20,817 nucleotides of DNA from an uncultured Bacilli bacterium (GCA_910586635.1 CAJUJA010000003.1:26377-47193); one strand, 5' to 3'. Positions 6,937 through 15,339 are shown, counted from the stretch's first letter. The notes: generated from the sequence alone by a model not told the origin. Made by a program: numbers and translations.

Positions 6937-8204
6937 TTTCTTCTATAACTCCTCTTATATCCTCTTGCAAGTAAGCTACCCTCTAACTGCTTATATGTTT
7001 CAAGAGCTACTCCAACTACAATTAATAAACCAGTACCTCCAATAGAAACCGTTGTTGGCAAACTAGTAAAATTAGAAAATATAATTGGAATTCCTGCAAT
7101 AATTACCAAGAATAATGCTCCTAGAACTGTTAATCTAGATAATACTCGACTAACATACTTTTTAGTATCATCACCAGGTCTTACTCCTGGAATATACCCT
7201 CCATTATCCTGTAGATTTTTTGAAAACTCTTCTGGCTTTAATTGAATAAATGTATAAAAATATGCAAATAGGAATATTAATAATACATATAAGATAAACC
7301 CTACTGGAGTCGTATAAGATAAGTATTTAGAAACAACCATAGAAAATGTCTCATTATTAATTACTTTAGCTAAAATGCCTGGTATCGAGATTAAACTAGA
7401 TGCAAAAATTACTGGAACAACTCCCGCTGTATTAATTTTAATTGGCATAAATGACTGCCCAGCTTTACCAAAAGTTGTTGTTGATTTATTAGCATATTGA
7501 ATAGGAATTCTTCTTTCTGACTCTTGAACGAAAATCATACCAATTACAATTGCAAAATAGACAACTACAAACAGAATAAATTTTACAATTCCAAATGTTG
7601 TAACTTGTACTGTACCAAAAGTTACTAAATTTTGAAATGCTGTAACAAACATTTGTGGGAGTGTTGCGATGATACCTGCCATAATAATAAGGCTAATACC
7701 ATTTCCTATTCCTTTTTGTGTAATCTGATCACCAAGCCATAATAAGAATGCTGTACCCGCTGTTAACACAGTTGCAATGTACAAATATTCCATAGGTGTA
7801 CCACTTTTGCCAATGAATGAGAAAGCAAAAGCATATCCTTCAATAAAAGCAAAGGCAATACCTATATATCTTGTAATTTGATTGATTTTTTGACGTCCCG
7901 TTGGTCCTTGCTTATTTAGCTCTGCAAAATAAGGAATGATATCCATCTGTAATAATTGCATAATAATTGACGCCGTAATATAAGGCATAACCCCTAATGC
8001 AAAAATCGAAAAATTCCTTAAAGCTCCTCCACCCATGGTATTTAGTAATTCCAAAAATCCTAAATTACTTGATAAATCTTCAGTACCCGGAACTCTTATC
8101 GATATTCCCAAAATAAAGACGAGTAAGGAAGCAAGAGTAAAATAAATTCTATGTCTTAAATCTTTATTAGTTGAAGTAAATAATTGCTTCATAGTTTTAA
8201 ACAT
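6933..8204 (-). CDS. secY: Protein translocase subunit SecY
   Basis: SecY is the pore of the Sec translocon in the cytoplasmic membrane and works with SecE, SecG and SecA. The 423-residue sequence shows ten hydrophobic segments. Typical blocks are LNTMGGGALRNFSIFALGVM (the plug and TM2a region), PYITASIIMQLLQMDIIPYF, and the cytosolic loop ESERRIPIQYANK; the C-terminal loop LARGYKRSYRRK is basic. It starts 1 nt after the rplO stop with GAGGTG upstream, and its last four bases overlap adk. SecE and SecG are not in this window. Confidence 0.98.
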   Translation of the reverse strand: MFKTMKQLFTSTNKDLRHRIYFTLASLLVFILGISIRVPGTEDLSSNLGFLELLNTMGGGALRNFSIFALGVMPYITASIIMQLLQMDIIPYFAELNKQGPTGRQKINQITRYIGIAFAFIEGYAFAFSFIGKSGTPMEYLYIATVLTAGTAFLLWLGDQITQKGIGNGISLIIMAGIIATLPQMFVTAFQNLVTFGTVQVTTFGIVKFILFVVVYFAIVIGMIFVQESERRIPIQYANKSTTTFGKAGQSFMPIKINTAGVVPVIFASSLISIPGILAKVINNETFSMVVSKYLSYTTPVGFILYVLLIFLFAYFYTFIQLKPEEFSKNLQDNGGYIPGVRPGDDTKKYVSRVLSRLTVLGALFLVIIAGIPIIFSNFTSLPTTVSIGGTGLLIVVGVALETYKQLEGSLLARGYKRSYRRK

Positions 8205-8205
8205 A

Positions 8206-8649
8206 CTAGATCACCTCAGCTTTACTTCCTGAGACCTTAATCTTTTCTAATGCACTAGATGAAAATTTATGAGCTTGAATCGTTAATTTTTTACTCAAAG
8301 TTCCATTTCCTAGTATCTTAATTCCATTTAACTGTTTTTTGATAATTCTTTTTTCCTTTAATAAAGCTGGTGTAACAACCGTTCCATCATCAAATATATT
8401 TAAATCTGAAACATTAATTACAGCATATTCTTTTTTAAACAAAGCATTTGAAAATCCCCTTTTAGGTAATCTTCTATAAAGTGGTAATTGTCCTCCTTCA
8501 AATACTGGATTAATACTACCTCCACTACGTGCCTTTTGCCCCTTTTGACCACGACCACAAGTCTTTCCAAGTCCACTTCCTGGTCCACGCCCTACACGTT
8601 TCTTTCTCTGTTTAGCACCGATATTTTTCTCTAATTCATGTAACTTCAT
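8206..8649 (-). CDS. rplO: 50S ribosomal protein L15
   Basis: uL15 is an early-assembling 50S protein whose extended glycine-rich N terminus threads into 23S rRNA. The block KKRVGRGPGSGLGKTCGRGQ is diagnostic, followed by GGQLPLYRRLPKRGF. The globular C-terminal half includes ILGNGTLSKKLTIQAHKFS. Length is 147, as expected. The ATG shares one base with the rpsE stop (TAATG), so translation is coupled to S5 and there is no room for rpmD, which normally lies between the two genes. Confidence 0.98.
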   Translation of the reverse strand: MKLHELEKNIGAKQRKKRVGRGPGSGLGKTCGRGQKGQKARSGGSINPVFEGGQLPLYRRLPKRGFSNALFKKEYAVINVSDLNIFDDGTVVTPALLKEKRIIKKQLNGIKILGNGTLSKKLTIQAHKFSSSALEKIKVSGSKAEVI

Positions 8650-9158
8650 TATCCTAATATCTCCTCTACTGTTTTTCCACGTAATCTTGCTACTTCTTCT
8701 GGTGTTTTAATAGAAGTAAGTGCATTTAACGCAGCTCTAGCCATATTTAATTTCGTTCTTGCTCCAAGGGACTTTGAAACAATATCACGAACTCCTGCTA
8801 ATTCAAGAACAGCACGAACAGATCCTCCTGCAATCACTCCAGTACCAGCAGCAGCAGGCTTAATAATAACCCTAGCAGCTCCACTAGTTCCAATAGCTTC
8901 ATGAGCAACTGTCCTTCCATCAATTAAAGGTATTCTAACCAAATTTTTATTAGCATCTTGAATTGCTTTTTTAATTGCATCAGGTACTTCATTGGCTTTT
9001 CCAATACCTAATCCAACACGACCCTTACGGTCCCCGACAACAACGATAGCAGAGAATCTTCTTTGGCGTCCACCCTTGTTAACTTTAACAACGCTTTTTA
9101 TTTCAATGACTAACTCTTCTAAAGTCTTGTCTTTACCTTCTTGTGCTCTTTTCTTCAT
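8649..9158 (-). CDS. rpsE: 30S ribosomal protein S5
   Basis: uS5 sits on the back of the 30S subunit near the mRNA entry and is linked to decoding accuracy. The 169-residue protein has the N-terminal dsRBD-like domain (VVKVNKGGRQRRFSAIVVVG, about 25-45) containing the spectinomycin-loop region, and the C-terminal domain with AAAGTGVIAGGSVRAVLELA. It begins MKKRAQEGKD with a strong AGGAGGG upstream. The distance to rplR is 9 nt, and it shares one base with rplO. Confidence 0.98.
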   Translation of the reverse strand: MKKRAQEGKDKTLEELVIEIKSVVKVNKGGRQRRFSAIVVVGDRKGRVGLGIGKANEVPDAIKKAIQDANKNLVRIPLIDGRTVAHEAIGTSGAARVIIKPAAAGTGVIAGGSVRAVLELAGVRDIVSKSLGARTKLNMARAALNALTSIKTPEEVARLRGKTVEEILG

Positions 9159-9167
9159 AATACCCTC

Positions 9168-9530
9168 CTAGAATTCTAATCCATTTTCACGTGCAGCATC
9201 TGCTAATGCTTTTACACGTCCATGATAAAGGTATCCCCCTCTATCAAATACTACTTTTGTAATCTTTTTCTTTGAAGCATTTTTTGCTATTGCTGCCCCT
9301 ACAATCTTAGCTGCTTCAATATTACTTCCATTTTTAATCTTTAAACTTTTATCAAGTGAGGAAGCAGAACAAAGAGTAGCTTTAGCTTCGTCATCTATTA
9401 TCTGTGCATAGATTCCAGTATTTGAACGAAAAACACATAATCTTGGTATTTGTGATGTACCACTAATTTTAGAACGAATTCGTTCATGACGTACTACACG
9501 CATACTATTACGAGATTCTTTTTTTATCAT
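9168..9530 (-). CDS. rplR: 50S ribosomal protein L18
   Basis: uL18 binds 5S rRNA and anchors it in the central protuberance. The 120-residue protein has the basic N terminus (RVVRHERIRSKISGTSQIPR), the RLCVFRSNTGIYAQIIDD strand region, and the C-terminal VVFDRGGYLYHGRVKALADA motif with AARENGLEF at the end. All of this is standard. It starts with ATG after GGGAG, lies 23 nt downstream of rplF and 9 nt upstream of rpsE. Confidence 0.98.
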   Translation of the reverse strand: MIKKESRNSMRVVRHERIRSKISGTSQIPRLCVFRSNTGIYAQIIDDEAKATLCSASSLDKSLKIKNGSNIEAAKIVGAAIAKNASKKKITKVVFDRGGYLYHGRVKALADAARENGLEF

Positions 9531-9553
9531 CTTTTTTTCTCCCTTCTACTTAC

Positions 9554-10084
9554 TTACGCAGCTTTCTTTCCTTCTTTACGACGAACATGTTCATCCTTGT
9601 AACGAATTCCTTTTCCCTTATATGGTTCAGGTTTTCTTACTTTTCTGATATTTGCAGCAAATTCGCCAACTAATACTTTATCAATTCCTTTTACTGTGAT
9701 TTCAGTATTACCATTTGCTTCTACAACCAATCCATCTGGAATTTCCATCTCTACTGGATGAGAATATCCAGCGTTAATTACTAATTTTTTACCTTGAACA
9801 CTAAAACGATATCCTACACCAATAATTTCTAATACCTTTTCATAACCCTTAGTAACACCATGAATCATATTTGTGATTAAGGAATTCATTGTTCCATGCA
9901 TTGCCTTTGCAGATTCACATTTACGACCCAAAGTGATTTCATTGTTTTCCTGTTTCATGGTAATATCTTTTAACATTACTTGTTTTAATGTTCCCTTAGG
10001 TCCCCTTACAACTACTTCATTATCTTCTAAAGTAACAGTAACCCCTTCTGGAACTTCAATAATACGTTTTCCAATACGACTCAC
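9554..10084 (-). CDS. rplF: 50S ribosomal protein L6
   Basis: uL6 lies at the base of the L7/L12 stalk next to the sarcin-ricin loop and the factor-binding site. It begins MSRIGKRIIEVPEGVTVT and ends with the conserved KPEPYKGKGIRYKDEHVRRK. The protein consists of two similar alpha/beta domains, about 1-80 and 81-176. The start codon is GTG, 7 nt after AGGAGG, and no better ATG exists. The gap from rpsH is 27 nt. Confidence 0.98.
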   Translation of the reverse strand: MSRIGKRIIEVPEGVTVTLEDNEVVVRGPKGTLKQVMLKDITMKQENNEITLGRKCESAKAMHGTMNSLITNMIHGVTKGYEKVLEIIGVGYRFSVQGKKLVINAGYSHPVEMEIPDGLVVEANGNTEITVKGIDKVLVGEFAANIRKVRKPEPYKGKGIRYKDEHVRRKEGKKAA

Positions 10085-10111
10085 AAAAACACCTCCTTAT
10101 ATTTTATTGTT

Positions 10112-10513
10112 CTACCAAATATAAGCTAGAACTTCCCCACCTATATTTTGCTTACGAGCTTCTTTATCTGTCATAATCCCCTTAGATGTAGAAATAATTG
10201 CAATTCCTAATCCATTCAACACTTTAGGAATTTCATCATTTTTCGCATATACACGAAGTCCTGGTTTGGAAATTCTCTTAAGTCCAGTGATTACTCTTTC
10301 ACGCTTTTCAGTATATTTTAAAGTTAAAAGTAGAGTTCCTTGAATATTGTCCTTTTCTAACTTGTAATCCTCAATAAATCCTTCTTTTTTTAAGATTCTT
10401 GCGATTTCTCCTTTTAAATTAGAAGCAGGAACCTTTACTTGTTCATAACGCATTTGGTTTGCATTACGAATACGTGTTAACATATCTGCAATGGTATCTG
10501 TTACTACTGCCAT
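10112..10513 (-). CDS. rpsH: 30S ribosomal protein S8
   Basis: uS8 is a primary 16S rRNA binder in the 30S central domain and in E. coli also represses the spc operon. With ATG at 10513 it has 133 residues beginning MAVVTDTIADMLTRIRNANQ. A start at 10534 would add seven residues encoded by the ribosome binding site itself (AAGGAGG, 9 nt before 10513), so the shorter form is right. The C-terminal STSKGIMTDKEARKQNIGGE is conserved. It follows rpsN by 21 nt. Confidence 0.98.
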   Translation of the reverse strand: MAVVTDTIADMLTRIRNANQMRYEQVKVPASNLKGEIARILKKEGFIEDYKLEKDNIQGTLLLTLKYTEKRERVITGLKRISKPGLRVYAKNDEIPKVLNGLGIAIISTSKGIMTDKEARKQNIGGEVLAYIW

Positions 10514-10534
10514 AATTTGTATCCTCCTTTCCAA

Positions 10535-10720
10535 TTACCAACTTGATTTTTTAATTCCTGGTATTTGTCCTTTATAAGCTAATTCACGAAAGCAAATACG
10601 ACATATACCAAATTTACTCATCACTGCATGTGGTCTTCCACACCTTGAACATCTAGTATATTCACGAACTTTAAACTTTTGTGGTCTACTAGCTTTTACT
10701 TTCATACTTTTCTTTGCCAT
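10535..10720 (-). CDS. rpsN: 30S ribosomal protein S14, type Z (zinc)
   Basis: This is the short 61-residue zinc form of uS14, in the head of the 30S subunit. Cys24, Cys27, Cys40 and Cys43 (CSRCGRPHAVMSKFGICRIC) form the zinc site, and the C terminus ends GQIPGIKKSSW as in other type Z proteins. Type Z in the spc cluster is typical for low-GC Gram-positives. Some relatives carry a second zinc-free S14 elsewhere, which cannot be judged here. Gaps are 13 nt to rplE and 21 nt to rpsH. Confidence 0.98.
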   Translation of the reverse strand: MAKKSMKVKASRPQKFKVREYTRCSRCGRPHAVMSKFGICRICFRELAYKGQIPGIKKSSW

Positions 10721-10733
10721 TCTTACCCTCCAA

Positions 10734-11273
10734 TTACTTTCTAAAAGGAATTCCTAGTCCATTTAATAAGTCAAATGCTTCTTCATTCGTCTTAGCTGTA
10801 GTTACGAATACAATATCCATACCACGAACTTTAACGATTTCATCATATTCTATTTCTGAAAAAATCAATTGTTCCTTAATTCCCATTGTATAATTTCCTC
10901 TACCATCAAATGCACGAGGAGATACTCCTCTAAAATCACGTACTTGCGGTAAAGCAATGGAAATTAATTTATCCATAAAGGTATACATAGCCTCACCTCT
11001 TAGTGTGACCTTGCATCCGATAGATTGACCTTCTCTTACCTTGAATCCTGCAATTGATTTTCTTGCTTTTGTAATAACTGGTTTTTGTCCAGAAATCTTT
11101 TCTAAATCTGCTACTGCAGCATCCAATAATTTAGAATTTGTAGTGGCATCTCCAACACCCATATTAATTACAATTTTTTCTAATTTTGGAGCCTCCATTA
11201 CTGACTTATAATTATGCTGACTCATTAAATTTGGAATTACTTCATTTAAGTATTTTTCTTTTAGGCGGTTCAT
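10734..11273 (-). CDS. rplE: 50S ribosomal protein L5
   Basis: uL5 binds 5S rRNA and contacts P-site tRNA and the 30S head. The 179-residue protein begins MNRLKEKYLNEVIPNLM. Conserved blocks are KIVINMGVGDA, QKPVITKARKSIAGFKVREG (about 80-99), RDFRGVSPRAFDGRGNYTMG and the terminal NEEAFDLLNGLGIPFRK. GGAGGG lies before the ATG and the gap to rplX is 18 nt. Nothing unusual is seen. Confidence 0.98.
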   Translation of the reverse strand: MNRLKEKYLNEVIPNLMSQHNYKSVMEAPKLEKIVINMGVGDATTNSKLLDAAVADLEKISGQKPVITKARKSIAGFKVREGQSIGCKVTLRGEAMYTFMDKLISIALPQVRDFRGVSPRAFDGRGNYTMGIKEQLIFSEIEYDEIVKVRGMDIVFVTTAKTNEEAFDLLNGLGIPFRK

Positions 11274-11291
11274 AAGTTACCCTCCTTTCAA

Positions 11292-11600
11292 TTAATCAAG
11301 CTTTTCGTTTGATTTTTTTGTTACTCTTACTTTTTTACCATTTTTATCTGTTGTATGTCCTATTCTAGTTCCTTTTTTTGTTTTAGGATCCACAATCATA
11401 ACATTAGAAGCATGAATTGGAGCTTCTATTTCTACAATTCCTCCAGATTCTTGTCCATTTGGTTTTTGATGTTTCTTAACAACATGAATACCTTCTACAA
11501 CAACTCTGTTACTACTTCTAATCACCTTAACAATTTTTCCTGTTTTTCCTTTATCAGAACCAGTGATAACTACAACCTCATCTCCTACTTTTAAGTTCAT
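11292..11600 (-). CDS. rplX: 50S ribosomal protein L24
   Basis: uL24 is one of the first proteins to bind 23S rRNA and later lines the exit-tunnel rim. Its 102 residues contain the KOW motif near the start (VGDEVVVITGSDKGKTGKIV), then VEGIHVVKKHQKPN and HASNVMIVDPKTKKGTRIG. It starts MNLKVGDE, with no N-terminal extension. AGGAGGA precedes the ATG, and rplN ends 13 nt upstream. Confidence 0.98.
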   Translation of the reverse strand: MNLKVGDEVVVITGSDKGKTGKIVKVIRSSNRVVVEGIHVVKKHQKPNGQESGGIVEIEAPIHASNVMIVDPKTKKGTRIGHTTDKNGKKVRVTKKSNEKLD

Positions 11601-11613
11601 ATTTATCCTCCTC

Positions 11614-11982
11614 TTATAGTACTTCTTTTGCTAAAGATACAATTCTCATAAAATCTTTATCACGAAGTTCCCTTGCGACTGGTCCAAAGATACGAGTTCC
11701 AACTGGACTCTTATCATCTTTAATGATAACACAAGCATTGTCATCGAACTTAATATAACTTCCATCTTCACGACGAACACCTTGACGGCTACGAACGATA
11801 ACTGCTTTTACAACTTTACCCTTTTTAAGGTTTGAATTTGGTATAGCCTGTTTAACCGTACCAACTACTATGTCCCCAATATTTCCAGTTTTAACATGAC
11901 TTCCACCAAGCACACGAATTACTAATAATTCACGAGCTCCAGAGTTGTCAGCAACCTTCATACGACTCTCTTGTTGTAACAT
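11614..11982 (-). CDS. rplN: 50S ribosomal protein L14
   Basis: uL14 lies at the subunit interface, forms bridge B8 with 16S rRNA and binds the silencing factor RsfS. At 122 residues it has exactly the family length. MLQQESRMKVADNSGARELL is the standard front, and RSRQGVRREDGSYIKFDDNA and GTRIFGPVARELRDKDFMRI follow. Its SD is GAGGAGG. It follows rpsQ by 25 nt. Confidence 0.98.
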   Translation of the reverse strand: MLQQESRMKVADNSGARELLVIRVLGGSHVKTGNIGDIVVGTVKQAIPNSNLKKGKVVKAVIVRSRQGVRREDGSYIKFDDNACVIIKDDKSPVGTRIFGPVARELRDKDFMRIVSLAKEVL

Positions 11983-12007
11983 AAATTATTCCTCCTCACC
12001 TAAAGCG

Positions 12008-12268
12008 TTAAATAATAACTGCTTCTTTTACAATTTCTTTTAAATAGAAATGTTTCGTTTTAGATATAGGTCTTGTAGATACAATACGAACAGTATCTCC
12101 AACCTTTGCTTTATTGGTTTCATCATGAACACAATATTTTTTAGAGCTTTTTACTCTTTTATGATATAATGGATGATTTTTATAAGTTTCAACTAATACC
12201 GTAATCGTTTTATTATTAGTAGAACTAACAACTTTACCAACGAATTCTTTTTTTATCGCTTTTTCCAT
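12008..12268 (-). CDS. rpsQ: 30S ribosomal protein S17
   Basis: uS17 is an OB-fold primary binder of the 5' domain of 16S rRNA. The 86-residue protein has FVGKVVSSTNNKTITVLVET near the front, HPLYHKRVKSSKKYCVHDE in the middle, and GDTVRIVSTRPISKTKHFYL near the end. A short Lys/Glu-rich N terminus (MEKAIKKE) precedes the OB fold. AGGAGG lies before the ATG and rpmC ends 11 nt upstream. Confidence 0.98.
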   Translation of the reverse strand: MEKAIKKEFVGKVVSSTNNKTITVLVETYKNHPLYHKRVKSSKKYCVHDETNKAKVGDTVRIVSTRPISKTKHFYLKEIVKEAVII

Positions 12269-12279
12269 ATCATATCCTC

Positions 12280-12474
12280 CTAATTATTTACTTCACGTTC
12301 TTTAAGAACGGTCTTCATTCTAGCAACGGTGTGTCTTAATTCTCTAATCCTTGAAGGTTTTTCAAGATTACCTGTAGCCTGTTGAAAACGTAAATTAAAT
12401 AATTCCTGTTTCACTTCTACTAACTTATTTTTAATATCTTCAGTAGATAATTCCCTAATTTCATTAACCTTCAT
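12280..12474 (-). CDS. rpmC: 50S ribosomal protein L29
   Basis: uL29 is a small two-helix protein at the tunnel exit, next to L23, where signal-recognition particle and trigger factor dock. Its 64 residues start MKVNEIRELSTEDIKNKL and contain the family core ELFNLRFQQATGNLEKPSRI, then a helix ending KTVLKEREVNN. The ATG lies inside the last codons of rplP, an 11-nt overlap in another frame, so translation probably depends on L16 being translated. Confidence 0.98.
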   Translation of the reverse strand: MKVNEIRELSTEDIKNKLVEVKQELFNLRFQQATGNLEKPSRIRELRHTVARMKTVLKEREVNN

Positions 12475-12895
12475 TTATCTCACCACCATTTTCTTTCTTT
12501 ACAAATTTTGTGGCAACTGGTAATTTGTGAGAAGCAAGTCTTAAAGCTTCCCTAGCAATCTCTTCACTAACTCCGGCAATTTCAAACATGATCTTACCTT
12601 CCTTAACGACTGCTACCCAACCTTCTACATTACCTTTACCTTTACCTTGACGAGTGCCGATTGGTTTTTTTGTTAGTGGCATGTGTGGAAATATATTAAT
12701 CCATACTTTTCCACCACGTTTCATATAACGAGTCATAGCTACACGAGCTGCTTCGATTTGATTTGCTGTAATCCAAGCTCCACTTTTTGCTTGTAGTCCA
12801 TACTCTCCAAAACTTAATGTTGTGTTTCCTTTTGACTTTCCTTCATAAGGTAATCTATGAACACGACGATATTTAGTTCTTGATGGTATTAACAT
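12464..12895 (-). CDS. rplP: 50S ribosomal protein L16
   Basis: uL16 is a late-assembling 50S protein beside the A-site tRNA elbow. The 143-residue sequence has MLIPSRTKYRRVHRLPYEGK at the front, the central RVAMTRYMKRGGKVWINIFP, and the loop KPIGTRQGKGKGNVEGWVAV that approaches the peptidyl-transferase centre. It ends in a short polar tail (KKENGGEINEG). AGGAGG sits 7 nt before the ATG. The stop codon lies inside rpmC, and only 1 nt separates it from rpsC. Confidence 0.98.
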   Translation of the reverse strand: MLIPSRTKYRRVHRLPYEGKSKGNTTLSFGEYGLQAKSGAWITANQIEAARVAMTRYMKRGGKVWINIFPHMPLTKKPIGTRQGKGKGNVEGWVAVVKEGKIMFEIAGVSEEIAREALRLASHKLPVATKFVKKENGGEINEG

Positions 12896-12896
12896 A

Positions 12897-13550
12897 TTAA
12901 TTACCTCCTTTAGCCTTTTTTGATGAAAGGATTTCTCCCTTATAGATCCAAACCTTTACACCAATTTTTCCAAATGTTGTATCAGCCTCACTTGTAGCAT
13001 AATCAGCATCAGCTCTTAACGTATGTAGAGGTATTGTTCCTTCTGTATACCCTTCACTACGAGCCATATCAGCTCCACCAAGTCTTCCTGATACGGAAGT
13101 CTTAATACCCTTAGCACCAGCTTTCATTGCATTTCTAATTGCACGCTTTTGAGCCATACGGAATGAGGCTCTATTACTAATTTGGTTTGCAATAGAATCT
13201 GCTACCAACTGTGCATTCATATCTGCTTTCTTTATATCAACAATTGATATTTGAACGTTTTCATCCACAATTTTCGATAAAATCTTTTTTAATTTTTCAA
13301 TTTCTTCTCCACCACGGCCAATCATAACACCAGGTTTAGAAGTATGAATTACTACTTCACATCTCTTAGCATTTCTTTCAATTTCGACCTTTGCAATAGC
13401 TGCATTTTTCATATTCTTTAATAAATATTCACGAATTTTGATATCCTTCTCTAAATTCTTAGAAAAGTCCTTTTTATTAGAATACCATCTAGCTTCCCAG
13501 TCCTTATTGATACCAAGTCTTAGTCCATTAGGATTAACTTTCTGTCCCAT
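12897..13550 (-). CDS. rpsC: 30S ribosomal protein S3
   Basis: uS3 forms part of the mRNA entry channel in the 30S head and has helicase-like activity with S4 and S5. The 217-residue protein begins MGQKVNPNGLRLGINKDWEA. The type II KH domain carries the GRGG loop in KPGVMIGRGGEEIEKLKKIL (about 73-92). The C-terminal domain includes GRLGGADMARSEGYTEGTIP. AGGAGG precedes the ATG, and rplV ends 16 nt upstream. Confidence 0.98.
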   Translation of the reverse strand: MGQKVNPNGLRLGINKDWEARWYSNKKDFSKNLEKDIKIREYLLKNMKNAAIAKVEIERNAKRCEVVIHTSKPGVMIGRGGEEIEKLKKILSKIVDENVQISIVDIKKADMNAQLVADSIANQISNRASFRMAQKRAIRNAMKAGAKGIKTSVSGRLGGADMARSEGYTEGTIPLHTLRADADYATSEADTTFGKIGVKVWIYKGEILSSKKAKGGN

Positions 13551-13566
13551 ATTGTAACCTCCTTCA

Positions 13567-13899
13567 TTATTTTGTAGCCACAGTTATTACTATGTGACTA
13601 GTTCTATGATTGTTTTGTCCGATATGAGAACGTGAATCAATCACATGACGTTTCATAACTGGACCAGCATCTACTCTTGCTTCTTTAATATAAAGGGCAT
13701 CTACATTAGCACCTTCATTATTAACTGCATTTGCAACAGCAGAATCCAAAACTTTTTTAGTAAATCTAGCTGCTTTATTATTCATATTAACTAATATGGT
13801 TAATGCATCATTCACTTTTTTACCACGAATCATATCGCTCACTAAACGAGCTCTAATTGGTGATAATCTAAGCGATTTAGCAATTGCTCTTGCTTCCAT
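13567..13899 (-). CDS. rplV: 50S ribosomal protein L22
   Basis: uL22 spans the 50S subunit, and its beta-hairpin forms part of the exit-tunnel constriction where macrolide-resistance changes can occur. The 110-residue protein begins MEARAIAKSLRLSPIRARLV. The hairpin region ARVDAGPVMKRHVIDSRSHI (about 74-93) keeps the usual length, so there is no insertion of the resistance type. AGGAGGA precedes the ATG. It lies 22 nt after rpsS. Confidence 0.98.
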   Translation of the reverse strand: MEARAIAKSLRLSPIRARLVSDMIRGKKVNDALTILVNMNNKAARFTKKVLDSAVANAVNNEGANVDALYIKEARVDAGPVMKRHVIDSRSHIGQNNHRTSHIVITVATK

Positions 13900-13921
13900 A
13901 TATTTTCCTCCTAGTCATTTT

Positions 13922-14191
13922 TTATTTCTTTTTATCTGAACCATGTCCACCAAATTTACGAGTTAATGCAAATTCCCCAAGTTTATGTCCAACCATATCC
14001 TCTGTAACATATACTGGTATAAATTCCCGACCATTATGAACTGCAAATGTGTGTCCTATAAAATCAGGAAAAATAGTAGAACGACGTGACCAAGTTTTTA
14101 TAACTTCTTTTTTTCCAGACTTATTTAGTTCTTGAACCTTTTTTAACAATCTCTTAAATACATAAGGTCTTTTTTTTGTACTTCTAGCCAT
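13922..14191 (-). CDS. rpsS: 30S ribosomal protein S19
   Basis: uS19 is in the 30S head, pairs with S13 and makes intersubunit contacts. The 89-residue protein has MARSTKKRPYVFKRLLKKV, the signature STIFPDFIGHTFAVHNGREF and VTEDMVGHKLGEFALTRKF. The ribosome binding site is AAAGGAT, weaker than the AGGAGG of most neighbours. Gaps are 16 nt to rplB and 22 nt to rplV. Confidence 0.98.
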   Translation of the reverse strand: MARSTKKRPYVFKRLLKKVQELNKSGKKEVIKTWSRRSTIFPDFIGHTFAVHNGREFIPVYVTEDMVGHKLGEFALTRKFGGHGSDKKK

Positions 14192-14207
14192 TTTTTATCA
14201 TCCTTTC

Positions 14208-15038
14208 CTATTTACCATTACGACGACGTACGATAAATTTATCAGATTGTTTTTTCTTACGTGTCTTATATCCAAGTGCAGGTTTACCCCAAGGAGTAAC
14301 TGGTGCCTTACGACCAATTGGTGCTCGTCCTTCTCCACCACCATGTGGGTGATCATTAGGATTCATTACAGAACCACGTACAGTAGGTCGAATTCCTTTA
14401 TGACGATTACGTCCAGCTTTTCCGATTTTTACAAGAGAGGAATCCTCATTTCCAACCTCACCAACTGTTGCCATACAAGTTCCTAACACTTTTCTTTGTT
14501 CTCCGCTTGATAAGCGAACCATTACATATTTTCCTTCACGTCCAAGAATTTGAGCAGATGTACCAGCACTTCTTGCTAACTCTCCACCTTTTCCAGGACG
14601 AAGTTCAATATTATGAATAACAGTTCCAACAGGAATTAACATAATTGGTAATGCATTACCAACTTTAATATCTGCTTTTTCCGAAGATATAACCCTCATG
14701 CCAACTTCTAAACTCTTAGGAGCAAGAATATATCTTTTTTCTCCATCGGCATAATTAATTAAAGCGATATTAGCAGTCCTATTTGGATCATATTCAATAC
14801 TTGCTACCACTCCAGGTACATTTAATTTGTTTCTCTTAAAATCAATGATACGGTACTTTCTTTTAGCACCTCCACCTTGATGACGAACTGTAATCTTACC
14901 TTGATTGTTACGTCCAGCATTTTTCTTTATTGTAACAGTAAGACTTTTCAAAGGAGAGTTCTTAGCAATTCCTTCATTTACTAAAGTACTCATCTTTCTA
15001 CGTCCTGGTGTAGTAGGTTTATAATTTCTTATTGCCAT
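14208..15038 (-). CDS. rplB: 50S ribosomal protein L2
   Basis: uL2 is essential for subunit association and for the peptidyl-transferase centre. At 276 residues it has the full family length. Key blocks are MAIRNYKPTTPGRRKMST, KITVRHQGGGAKRKYRIIDF, and RPTVRGSVMNPNDHPHGGGE near 220-240, which includes the conserved His of the HPHGGG loop. The basic tail KTRKKKQSDKFIVRRRNGK is standard. AGGAGGA precedes the ATG. Confidence 0.98.
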   Translation of the reverse strand: MAIRNYKPTTPGRRKMSTLVNEGIAKNSPLKSLTVTIKKNAGRNNQGKITVRHQGGGAKRKYRIIDFKRNKLNVPGVVASIEYDPNRTANIALINYADGEKRYILAPKSLEVGMRVISSEKADIKVGNALPIMLIPVGTVIHNIELRPGKGGELARSAGTSAQILGREGKYVMVRLSSGEQRKVLGTCMATVGEVGNEDSSLVKIGKAGRNRHKGIRPTVRGSVMNPNDHPHGGGEGRAPIGRKAPVTPWGKPALGYKTRKKKQSDKFIVRRRNGK

Positions 15039-15054
15039 AATTTATTTTCCTCCT

Positions 15055-15339
15055 CTAACCAAGATCTATGGTTTGCCCTTCTGCTAGTTTTACAATAGCT
15101 TTTTTTGATCTATTGGTTAAACCAGTATAACGACCAACTCTTCTTTTTTTAGGCTTTTCATTTATTGTTTTAATTGAAATAACCTTTACATTAAAAATTT
15201 TTTCAATCGCCTGTTTTATTTCTGTTTTATTTGCTTTTGGATCTACTTTAAATGTATATTGTCCAGCCTCTTTTAATAACTGACTTTTTTCAGTAATTAC
15301 TGGTGCTTTAATTATTTCTAAATATTTTGTATCACTCAT
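15055..15339 (-). CDS. rplW: 50S ribosomal protein L23
   Basis: uL23 lies at the tunnel exit and is the docking site for trigger factor and SRP. The 94 residues include IKAPVITEKSQLLKEAGQYT at the front, the KTEIKQAIEKIFNVKVISIK core and the loop KPKKRRVGRYTGLTNRSKKA that reaches into the tunnel. Its ATG shares one base with the rplD stop (TAATG), which implies coupling. The rplD end supplies a GGTG-like ribosome binding sequence. Confidence 0.98.
   Translation of the reverse strand: MSDTKYLEIIKAPVITEKSQLLKEAGQYTFKVDPKANKTEIKQAIEKIFNVKVISIKTINEKPKKRRVGRYTGLTNRSKKAIVKLAEGQTIDLG

Noticed and set aside
10514..10534. Upstream ATG for S8 giving seven extra residues
   Set aside because: The extra codons are the Shine-Dalgarno region of the conserved MAVVTDTIADML start.
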